Of a stretch of DNA of 64,000 bases, positions 10,721 through 19,240 are shown one piece after another. Under the pieces are notes generated by a model, which was not told the DNA's origin, did no database searches, and saw only the letters and a list, made by a program, of their open reading frames with translations. A program made the translations under genes and the position numbers. This stretch comes from Linderina pennispora (Eukaryota; Kickxellomycota; Kickxellomycetes; Kickxellales; Kickxellaceae). Location of the stretch: contig NW_024468252.1 in assembly GCF_002104995.1 (NCBI RefSeq), positions 310,001 to 374,000 of the forward strand. The letters are read 5' to 3'. How positions within the stretch are numbered: the stretch's first letter is position 1; every line of letters begins with the position of its first letter.

Positions 10721-11551
10721 CTAAATGTCTTCGGGACCGGACCGGTCTATAACAACAATGCAGTCAAATTCGGGGCAGTCGGCAAACAATTCATCGTCAT
10801 CGTCATCCAAAGCATAGCTGTCCTGGTACCTGATGCTCTTGCGCTCGCGCAGCGACCATGTTTTGACTTCTCCGTCGTCATCCGACACCTCGCCATCCCA
10901 GATCCTCCTCCGCGCCGACCTTCTAGCCGAGCCAAGCACCTCGGGCTGCAGCACCCCAGGCACCTTCAATTCCTCGACCGCCTGTACACCATGCTGCCTG
11001 ACATACACTGACAGCTGGCCAGTGGGCCGCTTCCCGCGCTTGCGCAAGCAGAACGAACAATTACAGCAGCCGCGGCATTTCGGGCACTGCCAGGTACTAT
11101 GGTCGATTTGATCGGCGTCCTCGCCGTACCGGATCAGCAGACAGCGCGTGTCGAACACGACATTGCAGTTGTTGGAGCACTTGATCTTCGGATCCATGGT
11201 CTTTTGCCGGCACTGGTGGCATGTGCTCCCCAGCGCCGAGTCGTACACGCGGTTGCCCACGATGCGACGCCCGGCGTCGTTGCGCCGCAGACGCAGAAGG
11301 CGGTGATTGGTCTTTTTGCGTGGCCGCGTCATGTACCCGTCGTCTTCGTATGTGGCGTCATCAGAGTATCTTACCGTGCTGCGCGCGCGGATCTCGTAGG
11401 TGCGTGTAAAGCCCGACTGCGATTTGGCTCGCGCCGTGCGTGGTTTGTCTGTGGCTGAGATGCCCAGGATGGGCTTGTCCAGGCCCAGAGCTGCCAGCAT
11501 CTCCTGGTTTTTGCGGATCTGCTCCTGGCGCTGCTGCTCGTAGTCGCTCAT
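10721..11551 (-). CDS. CDCA7-like zf-4CXXC_R1 zinc-finger protein, 276 aa
   Basis: Nuclear protein of the CDCA7 family. In animals these proteins recruit the HELLS/LSH remodeller to chromatin and are linked to DNA methylation maintenance. The ATG at 11549-11551 gives MSDYEQQRQEQIRKNQ; upstream codons of the same frame would add an unlikely hydrophobic leader. The cysteine-rich domain spans about residues 111-195: TCHQCRQKTMDPKIKC, CNVVFDTRCLLIRYGED, WQCPKCRGCCNCSFC and RGKRPTGQL. The GVRG segment of vertebrate CDCA7 is replaced by NVVF, while RYGED is kept, which suggests a divergent fungal class. Basic segments precede the domain and the C-terminus is acidic (ALDDDDDELFADCP). It is open in one frame although most genes around it are not. 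It shares a divergent intergenic region with VPS23. Confidence 0.85.
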   Translation of the reverse strand: MSDYEQQRQEQIRKNQEMLAALGLDKPILGISATDKPRTARAKSQSGFTRTYEIRARSTVRYSDDATYEDDGYMTRPRKKTNHRLLRLRRNDAGRRIVGNRVYDSALGSTCHQCRQKTMDPKIKCSNNCNVVFDTRCLLIRYGEDADQIDHSTWQCPKCRGCCNCSFCLRKRGKRPTGQLSVYVRQHGVQAVEELKVPGVLQPEVLGSARRSARRRIWDGEVSDDDGEVKTWSLRERKSIRYQDSYALDDDDDELFADCPEFDCIVVIDRSGPEDI

Positions 11552-12110
11552 TGGCAAGGGGGCTGTACAAAATGAAAAGAAAAAACAAAGCAAACGAGAA
11601 TTTGAAATGGAGAGCAAGATTTAACGGGGAGAGCATCAAAGCCTAAATTTTTCTCCATCACTGCTTGAAAAAAATTGTGGCAAAATTGCTACGTTCCTTT
11701 GTTTTCTGGGCCAGGAGCCACAGCACCATGGATGATGCCACCAGGTCTCTGCGATGGAATCCTGGCCAGTGCGGAGCTCAGTACGCATATCTCTAGCTAG
11801 ACACATATACAAGCTAGCTGCCAACAAAAAGGCATGCACTTGTCTCTTGGCGACAGCCCGGCTTGGCTGGCTGTCAAAAAGCCAAGGTGTAGCTGTCAAA
11901 AAGAACGGCAGCACCAGCTTGCATGCTCCGCTCTGAACACGTGACGCACTACCGCTGACTTGCCAGAAGATACGTAGTGGAGCTCAGCAACCTTTTTTAG
12001 ACCTCTTGGCACGACACTCTTACTATTTTTCTCTCTGCATTCGGCCTTTCTTCTTGTTCGTTTTATTACACAGCTAATTTCATTTTTGTTTCCTTTGCAC
12101 AAACCGGTCA
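11552..12110. other. Divergent promoter region between CDCA7-like gene and VPS23
   Basis: A gene-free 559 bp between two divergently transcribed genes. It contains the 5' leaders of both. I see no element I can name. Confidence 0.4.
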
Positions 12111-13673
12111 ATGTCAGAAGAGGGAGTTAGAAAGTGGCTCTTGGATATTTCTAAGCAGGTAAACGAAGGAGTTTGACAGGACAGATTGCGTTGGGACTCA
12201 GCAGCATGGGGAGGCATTGCACTAACCGGTGGACAGGTTTTGTTTTCTGTAGTTTGCGGACTCGCAAGAGGCGTTCATACAATTCACAGCAATCCGGGAC
12301 AAGTACCCGCTGTTATTCCCAGCGTTCGCAGGACTATGTGTACGAGAACGGGCGGCGACAGGGGCCTGCTCTGCTTCCACGGGACGATCCCAGTACCGTA
12401 CCACGGGGCAGTATTCAATATTCCCAGTGAAGTTCTGGTTCCCGCTGGAGTTCCCGACGCACCGGCCGATGTGCTACGTGACGCCGACGCCAGGCGATGA
12501 TAGTTCAAGGCGGGCAAGTACGTGGATGACAAGTGCAAGATCTACCACCCGTATCTGGCCAGCTGGTCGAGCGAGTCAGTGACAGTGGAGCTTATTGCGC
12601 AGCTCATCAAGGTGTTCTCGGTGGAGCCGCCCGTGATATGCGCGCACCACGGAGCCGCCCAGCCAGACGGTGATGCAGCCGGCAAAGAAGCCGGAGTCGG
12701 CATTTGTCCGGCCCATGTCGGCGGTTGAAAGCGAGCTGGCGGGCGTGACGGCAGCGGCGGCCAGCATATCGGTGGACTCGGCTCAGCACGGACCTGGACC
12801 AATAGCACAGCCATCGAAGGCACACCCCTCGTACCAAGTTCAATTCTGTGCCTGGCAGACCACCCATTCCGAGCCTGAGCCCGCCGACAGCAGCAGCCCG
12901 AGAGCCCGCATGTGGAGCCGCAAAGAAATTCAGTCAGCAGCGAGGCAGGGAGTGCGCACGCGGTGGCTCAGCAGCCAGCGTCGCCAGTCGTGTCCCAACA
13001 GACAGTGCAGCCAGCATCCCCGGTGTCCCAACAGGCAGTGCAGCCAGCACCCCGGTGGTATCTCAACAGGCAGTGCAAGTGGCATCGCCGGTAGTGCCCC
13101 AGCAGACCGTGCAGCCAGCAGCCGCATCGCCGCCGCGGTCGTCGCTGCTGGACACAGACCCGGTGGATGACCCGCAGAAGCGGCTGATCGGATACCAGCT
13201 GGCGATATTCGACCGGGTGTTTGAGGCAGTAAAGAAGTCAAGCGAGAAGCACGCCAAGATGAACAAGGAGCTGCTGGACCAGTCGGCGAACCTGAACTCG
13301 GGGGCGGGGGTGATTGCCGAGGAGCGGCGGCAGCTGACGGAGTCGCAGCGGCAGCTGGAGGGCAACATCCGCGTGCTGGAGGCCAAGGTCGCAGAGCTGC
13401 AGGCGAAGAAGACTGCGTTCCCCGAGCCCGCGCGCGTCGGCGACGTGAGCAGCGTGTTTAGAGGCGCAGACGGCAGCCGCCGAGCAGCTGTTTGACCTGG
13501 CGGGCGAGATTAGCGCAGCCGACGACGTGCTGTACTACCTCGGCAAGTCGCTGGACGACGGCAAGCTGCCGCTTAACATTTACATGCGGCAGGTGCGCAA
13601 GCTCGCGCAGCAGCAGTTCATGGCCAAGGCGCTGGCCAACAAAATCCGCAGCCTGTGCCAGCTTGACGCGTAA
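12111..13673 (+). CDS. VPS23: ESCRT-I subunit VPS23/TSG101, frame-disrupted
   Basis: Ubiquitin-binding subunit of ESCRT-I, acting at endosomes in multivesicular-body sorting. Exon 1 12111-12158 encodes MSEEGVRKWLLDISKQ; an intron (GTAAAC...TGTAG, 12159-12252) precedes the UEV domain. UEV pieces: FADSQEAFIQFTAIRDKYP, FHGTIPVPYHGAVFNIP, FWFPLEFPTHRPMCYVTPTP, then KCKIYHPYLASWSSESVTVE. A proline/glutamine/valine repeat region follows, then a coiled-coil stalk (IAEERRQLTESQRQLEGNIR) and the steadiness box (DDVLYYLGKSLDDGKLPLN) ending at TAA 13671-13673. The frame changes near 12330, 12355, 12425, 12500, in the repeat region and near 13460, yet each domain is well preserved. For an essential-pathway gene this points to sequence error rather than true loss. 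Convergent with MED15. Confidence 0.82.
12976..13117 (+). repeat. Coding tandem repeat in VPS23 linker
   Basis: About four copies of a 33-39 bp unit encoding variants of PASPVVSQQTVQ lie between the UEV domain and the coiled coil. The unit is rich in the CCCAACAGGCAGTGCAGCC motif. Near-identical units make this stretch prone to misassembly and to real length change. Confidence 0.7.
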
Positions 13674-13807
13674 GCCAATATCAGAGCTTTCGCACTTCTT
13701 TACTATCTTTTCTTTACCTCTGTATAAGATGTCATAGTCCAAGTGTCCGTCGAACGCTAGTTCCTTGTCAACCAGCAAAGAAAGAAAAAAGTGTCTACAG
13801 CACCGCA

Positions 13808-16250
13808 TCAGCAGCCACCACTCCCACCCGCTGGCCATGGACTTGCGCGCGATGGGCCAGAACGCCTGCTGCAGAATCGGCGCCGGCTCCACGCCTGCCC
13901 TCTCGGCGCCCTTGGTGAACCGGTCCAGCACCCCACCAGGTACTCGAGCGGGCTGTTCCACTTGTCCTGCTCCAGGCGCTTCAGCCGGTCCAGGTCCTCG
14001 TCGTCTTGCGTGGCTCCGCTAATGCCCTGCAGCGCCGCCCACAGAGGCGTCCCTGTGGCCGCGTTGCCATCGGTCGGCGCCGGTGCCGTGGCCGCTGCTC
14101 CCGCAGACCCGGGCAGCGCTGTTGAGTTCTGGCGGATCATGGCCGCCTGCTGCTGCTGCAGAATGCTCACACGCAGGTCCTGCGGCAGCCGCATAAACTG
14201 CTCCTGTGTCATGCCCGGCGGCAGCACCGGTCCCACCGGAGCCATGTGCTGCGGCTCCTGGCTGGCGGCGGGCAGCTGTGGCTGCGGTGTGTCAGCGGAG
14301 CCCTTGCCTGTGGCTCGCTTCTTTGCGGCTGGCAGCTTCAGGTTGGCTGGATCCAGCGGGTGCTTGACGGCCCGCTGGAACGGCTCCAGCGCCGGATCGG
14401 CCGTGACCGCTCCCGGGTGCATATTGGTCATGGGGGTCTGCTGCGGCGGTCCGGCGTCATGCAGCTTCATGGTCTCCTTCAGGCTGTTTGCCCACTCCTT
14501 GATGATCGACAGCGACCGCACCAGTACCGTGTGGCAGTCCTTCAGCTGCTCGGGTGTCACCAGATACAGGTCCTCGGGTATCAACCGCTTCTGCTCCGTC
14601 ACCATCATTTCGATTGTTAGGATCTGCCCGATGTGGGTCTCGTTGCGCATGGCCATGAACAGCGTCGGCAGCGACGATACCAGCGGCGTCACCAGCTGCT
14701 CGATCGCCGGCAGTGCCTCCCGCACCGCCGCCTTGGCTTCCTCCGACAGCACCCGGGGTTGCAGCCGCTCTACCTTGTGCTGGTTGATTTGTTGCCGCAC
14801 CTTCTCCACCTGTGCGATTGCCAGGTCGGCCGACACTGACTCCTTGCGCGGCATGGCAGGGGCATCACGTGAGGCGTCGGCGTTCGGCGGCGTCGCCGGT
14901 TTCTGCGCCGGGCGGGCCACTGTCAGCGGCGACTGCGACGCCCGCTTCTTGCTGCCCTTGCCCCCCGTCAGCTTCTTCGTCTGGGCACCTGGTGCAGCTA
15001 TCATAGCGATGGCCGGCGATGAAGCGGCGTTCGATAGTCCGTTCGACGCATTCGACACGGTACGCACCACCGGCACTCCTTGCTGGTGCTGGTGCTGCTG
15101 TTGCTGCTGCTGCTGGTGTTTGGTGCTGTTGCTGTTGGTGCTGTTGCTGTTGCTGTAACTGCTGTTGCTGCTGCTGTTGCTGCTGCTGTGCTCTCACAAC
15201 CGCATGCAGGGTCTCCGAGTCAATCGCCTTGCCCACCACCTGCTGTGCGCCCGAGATAATCCGCATACATACCTGGCGCAGCTCGTTGGTTGTGGCAATA
15301 TCGCCGGCCTGTTCCAGCTGCGACATCAGCACGCGTGCGGTGAACAGATTCAGGTTGACCTGCTGATCACGGTACGTAAACGGCACAGTTGTCGTGTCAA
15401 ACGCCTGCCGCCACTGCTGCAGCATCTCGGCGCTCGGTGCCCCCTGCGGCTGCTGCTGGGGTTGCTGCTGGGGCTGGGGCTGCTGAGGCTGCTGGGGCTG
15501 CTGGGGCTGCTGCTGCTGGGGCCGCTGCTGGTTCTGAATTGCCAGCTGTTGCGCGGCCAATAACTGCTGGTTCTGTGGAAGCTGCATCTGCATCTGCAGT
15601 TGCTGCAGTTGCTGGAGCTGCTGGAGCTGTTGAATGTTGGCCAGGTTTTGGAATCCACCTGCCCCTGACACATTGGGCCGCACTGCCGGCCGCGGAGTCA
15701 CTACCTGCTGTGCCGGCCGCATCGGCTGTGCCTGCGGTGTCTGCTGTGGTGTGCCCACAGCTGACGGCTGCTGAAGTCGCAGCTGAATCACATGCACCAG
15801 TTTCTGCAGAATGCTGTTATACGTCTGCACGTCGGTCGCATTCATATTCGGCCGCGCCATCTGCGCCTGAATATGCTGTGCCGCCAGCCGGATCACATCG
15901 GTCGAGTGCGCCTCGGGCTGAAGCACGATGGCCTTGAGCCTGTTTGCATCAAACTGAGGCACATTGCCCAGTGCTGGTCGTTGCGGCTGCTGCCCGGCTA
16001 CTGCCGATAGCCGCTGCTTCAAAGTTGCCACTTGAATTTGCAGCGAGCGCAGGTACTCTTCGCGCGACGTCGCGCTGTTGTACAGCTGGCTCTCGAGCTG
16101 CTGCAGAACCTGGAGCGCGCTGGTCTGCTGCGCCGCGGGAAGTCCTGTCAGTGTCGCGTGCAGCTGGATAACTATCGTCCGTCGCATTTCAATCGGCAGC
16201 GACGCGCGCCAGTCTTGCTGCCCGAGGTTCAGATTCAGCTGGGCATTCAT
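13808..16250 (-). CDS. MED15: Mediator complex subunit 15 (KIX-domain, glutamine-rich), frame-disrupted
   Basis: Mediator tail subunit, a nuclear coactivator target for transcription factors. The ATG at 16248-16250 gives MNAQLNLNLGQQDWRASLPI; codons upstream lack an ATG. Residues about 10-90 form a KIX-like three-helix domain (QDWRASLPIEMRRTIVIQL). Long glutamine tracts and Q/P/M-rich linkers follow, then a C-terminal conserved block with LYLVTPEQLKDCHTVLVRSL and DRLKRLEQDKWNSPLEYLVG. The frame shifts once inside a polyglutamine tract (near 15100) and again near 13950. After the second change the protein continues as VLDRFTKGAERAGVEPAPIL, so the end lies somewhere between 13730 and 13810. Glutamine tracts are indel-prone, but the 13950 change is not in a repeat. 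Convergent with VPS23, with almost no spacer. Confidence 0.8.
15075..15190. repeat. CAG/CTG trinucleotide tract encoding polyglutamine
   Basis: A near-continuous run of CAG/CAA/CAC codons (minus strand) in MED15 encodes Q/H repeats. The MED15 reading frame changes inside it, so the tract length is likely wrong or variable. Confidence 0.75.
15440..15660. repeat. Second glutamine/proline-rich tract in MED15
   Basis: Repeated CAG-CCC and CAG-CAG units (minus strand) encode QQPQQPQ-type sequence, followed by LQQLQQLQ and QMQMQLPQ. Low-complexity activation-domain-like sequence. Confidence 0.7.
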
Positions 16251-16501
16251 TCCGCGAATATTATAAAGTGTGGTAAATAAATCAAAAATGGTGCAGAAAA
16301 AACCCCCAGAAAGGAGAACGAATGAGGGGATTTTCGCCTGCACGTTTTAGTGGGTTCATAAAAAAAGTAACCGTGTTGGGACAAAGGAATCCAGAGAAAA
16401 CTTGGTGCATATACTGAGTTACTACTGAATGCTGATAAAAAAACCACTACAATGATGCCTTAGGGCAAGAGTAATGCAAGGTTCCTGCTCGCTTGAAGGC
16501 T

Positions 16502-16663
16502 TTACCTGTGGGTGGTCCTGCAGCGACGGACACACCCGGAATGCCCGTGCCCACGGTGGCAGCGGCGAACGCACTCAGTGTAGCGGTCCCGCTTCTCAAG
16601 CGAATCCGCTGAGGCGACAGCGGCGATGGCGACAAAGAGAGTGATGAAGATCGAGGTGTTCAT
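16502..16663 (-). CDS. Small secreted cysteine-containing peptide, 53 aa
   Basis: The ATG at 16661-16663 encodes 53 residues: a clear signal peptide (MNTSIFITLFVAIAAVASA), a short pro-segment ending in a Kex2-type dibasic site (DSLEKR), and a 28-residue basic tail with four cysteines and several His/Arg (YTECVRRC, then GCVRRCRTTHR). The two CVRRC-like segments form an internal repeat, suggesting two disulfides. A TATAAA box lies 73 bp upstream on the same strand. The stop codon overlaps a GGTAAAG splice-donor-like sequence, so a further exon is possible. No family is recognised. Candidate roles are a processed secreted peptide or small effector-like protein; this is inference. Confidence 0.55.
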   Translation of the reverse strand: MNTSIFITLFVAIAAVASADSLEKRDRYTECVRRCHRGHGHSGCVRRCRTTHR

Positions 16664-17129
16664 GGTAGATGTTAGTACCAAGAGCTATGGAGAGCCTGAG
16701 GATTCGAGTGGGATTGCTGGTGCTGCCTCTGCTCCTTTATAGCAGAATTTGCAGCGCATATTGCCTGGTGATCAGTATGTAGTGCATATCACATCACGAT
16801 GAGTAGTCGCACTAATATCAGTGCGAGAGCACTCTTGGCATCATTAACTAAGTTCAGTAGAATTTCCTTGGGACCACAGTGGTAAATGACAGAATGGAAC
16901 AAGTGGATAATAGCGAGTCTCAAAAGTGACAAGGTAATGTGGAATAAAGGGCACATTTACACACAAGCACATGGGGGTGTGATGCTCCCTATTGCAAGGA
17001 TGGCACTGGGCGCATTGCCTTGTAATGCCCTACCCAGTGCGAATCTGCTTCATACATCTGAGAGCGCAGTACAATAAATGGAAATATATTCAGAAAAAGT
17101 CAAGAGTAATGGGGAAAAGCATGGGCGCC
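16664..17129. other. Intergenic with TATA box for the small secreted peptide
   Basis: Contains a minus-strand TATAAA at 16736-16741 serving the peptide gene. The remainder is the 3' flank of glutamate decarboxylase. No gene seen. Confidence 0.4.
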
Positions 17130-18881
17130 TTAGCATGCCTTCTCATACACAGTCTTGCGCCTGCCACCGTCAACCAGTCTCTTCTCGGGGATGGCATTGT
17201 CGGTGCAATCCATGCTGACGCCAATCTTGCTGAGCAGATTCTCCCAGTGCGCCGACTGGTCCTCTTCCTTGAGCTCGCCCTTGCCCGACTGGACGATCCT
17301 GTTGGCAAGATCCGAGGTGGAGATATTCTGCGGCAGCGGGTGGCTCAGGACATCGGCCAGGTTCTGGCCCTTGGCCTCGAGCATCTTCTGCGTAGCCCAC
17401 ATGACATCGCGCACCAGCCGGTTGATCATGTCCTCGGACGTAGCCTCCTTGACCACGACGCGCAGAACCTGCACGTCGCTCTTGTTGGGCGGCAGCGGGT
17501 AGTTCGGGATGATCCAGCCGCGCACACGCAGCAAGGTCGAGACCACATCCTGGTCGGCCATCGGGTGCTCGGCCTTGAACTTGTCGGTAAACGAAAATGC
17601 GCACACAGGCAGGCCATAGTTGAACGCATGGTTCATGGACGAGTCCCCGACCGACTTTACATTGCGCGCGGCATCCAGCAGCAGCTGGTTGGCGGCCACG
17701 CGGCTCTCCTCAGAGTAGCCGAGCATGCCGCGCGGGCGATGGATGTCGGAGATGCACTGGTAGATGCCGGTGGCCTCCAGTGCCACGGACAGCAGGCGGG
17801 CGTTGATTAGGCACGAGTTCATGATGCGCGTGTAGCCCTGGCGGCCAAACCGGATGAAGTTGTAGTACTGGGCAATCAGGAAGCACGCAGGGTGCGAGAA
17901 GTTCAGCGTGAAGGTCTTTTCCAGGCCGCCCAGATACGCCAGCTCGAAGGTCAGGTCATCGGGCAGATACTCGGCGCCACGCCACAGCACCCAGCCGATG
18001 CCCGGGTACGTCAGGCCAAACTTGTGGCCGGACGTGCTGATGGACACCACGTGCGGCACGTCAAAGCCCCACTTGAGGTCGGGGAAGGCAAATGGCGCCA
18101 CAAACGCGCCCGATGCGCCATCCACGTGAATTGGGATATCCAGGCCGGTCTCCTGCTTGAGCTTCTCCAGCAGCGCCGACATCTCGGCCACCTGCTCAAA
18201 GTGGCCCGTGTAGGTGGTGCCCAGAATCACATACATGCCGATGGTGTTCTCGTCGACCAGCTCCAGCGCCTTGTGGATGTCGAGCGAGTAGCGCGAGTCC
18301 TCCGAGACCGGCACCAGCCGCGACTCGATGTCAAAGTAGCGCGCGGTCTTCTCCAGCGCGACCTGGGCGTCGGCGCCGAAAATAATGTTCGGCTTGGACG
18401 CGTCCTTGCCCTCGGCCAGGCGGCGCTGGCGCCAGCGCCATTTCAGCGCCAGCCCGCCCAGCATGATGCCCTCGGAGGAGCCCACCACCACAGTGCCGGT
18501 GGGCGGCTCGTTCTTGGGCGCCCGCCACAGGTCGGCCAGGAACGCCAGGCAGTGCCTATGGATGCGCTCGGTCGCTTCGTACTCGTCGATGTCGACGCGG
18601 TTCTTGCCCAGGTTCTCCATAATCAGCTTCTCGGCCTCGGGCTCCATCCACGTCGTCAGGAAGGTCGCGCAGTTCAGCGTCGGGTCGCCGTCGAATAGCA
18701 GCGAGTCGTGGACGATCTGGTAGGCGTTGCGTGCGGGCATCATGTTGGGCGGGAAGGCGCTGGTGTCGCCCGAGCTCTCGTTGTAGTGGGTGCCGTATGT
18801 CAGGTCGCTCTCGGTCAGCGTGCGCCGGCGCATGCTCAGCTGCCGCATGCCGGGGATCAGGTCGCCGATGTTCTCAGTCAT
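17130..18881 (-). CDS. GAD1: Glutamate decarboxylase, 583 aa
   Basis: PLP-dependent enzyme that converts L-glutamate to GABA and CO2 in the cytosol. It feeds the GABA shunt and supports acid and oxidative stress tolerance. A single open frame runs from the ATG at 18879-18881. Family marks: GTVVVGSSEGIMLGGLA in the substrate/cofactor region, HVDGASG with Asp254 (binds the PLP pyridine nitrogen), and SISTSGHKFGL with the Schiff-base Lys287. The length is slightly above bacterial GAD (about 466), with a roughly 100-residue C-terminal extension as in fungal and plant forms. I see no clear calmodulin-binding tryptophan motif in it. A TATAAA box on the minus strand (18963-18968) lies 82-87 bp upstream. 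No frame damage. Orthology to yeast GAD1 is very likely. Confidence 0.95.
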   Translation of the reverse strand: MTENIGDLIPGMRQLSMRRRTLTESDLTYGTHYNESSGDTSAFPPNMMPARNAYQIVHDSLLFDGDPTLNCATFLTTWMEPEAEKLIMENLGKNRVDIDEYEATERIHRHCLAFLADLWRAPKNEPPTGTVVVGSSEGIMLGGLALKWRWRQRRLAEGKDASKPNIIFGADAQVALEKTARYFDIESRLVPVSEDSRYSLDIHKALELVDENTIGMYVILGTTYTGHFEQVAEMSALLEKLKQETGLDIPIHVDGASGAFVAPFAFPDLKWGFDVPHVVSISTSGHKFGLTYPGIGWVLWRGAEYLPDDLTFELAYLGGLEKTFTLNFSHPACFLIAQYYNFIRFGRQGYTRIMNSCLINARLLSVALEATGIYQCISDIHRPRGMLGYSEESRVAANQLLLDAARNVKSVGDSSMNHAFNYGLPVCAFSFTDKFKAEHPMADQDVVSTLLRVRGWIIPNYPLPPNKSDVQVLRVVVKEATSEDMINRLVRDVMWATQKMLEAKGQNLADVLSHPLPQNISTSDLANRIVQSGKGELKEEDQSAHWENLLSKIGVSMDCTDNAIPEKRLVDGGRRKTVYEKAC

Positions 18882-19240
18882 GGGGTGTTCTTGCTAGTCG
18901 AAAGAGGTCTGGTGCAGTTGACGAATCTGTGGGTTTTCTCTTCTTTGGAAGCAAAAAATGCATTTATATCCACGAGCAAGGCCGGGGCCGCCCAGATGCA
19001 TTCCTGTGCTTCTCGAGGGGGCAGTGACGTCGGCCGCATGTACTGATAGATCGAATGTATTCGTCAGGCCACATGCAAGCTGCAAGTGCGGACACGGGGA
19101 CACCTATCACAATGCAGCGTTGCACAGCCGCATTCGGGACTGGCCACCAATATGTGCATAGTGATAATTGTAATACAGCAGTGGAGATGTATAAGGGTGG
19201 AATGCAGTGGTTCTCCCCCCACACAGGGGAAACCTAATCC
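18882..19240. other. GAD promoter and EHD 3' flank
   Basis: Contains the minus-strand TATAAA at 18963-18968 for glutamate decarboxylase. No coding sequence supported. Confidence 0.45.

Noticed and set aside
13791-15158. 455-codon plus-strand open frame opposite MED15
   Set aside because: Cys/Ser-rich antisense shadow of glutamine-rich MED15 codons; starts on a non-supported codon and has no motif.
1-16250. Programmed frameshifting as explanation for the broken genes
   Set aside because: Too many shifts per gene, in unrelated families, without common slippery sites.
17892-18698. 268-codon plus-strand frame opposite glutamate decarboxylase
   Set aside because: Antisense shadow; the decarboxylase motifs on the minus strand are decisive.
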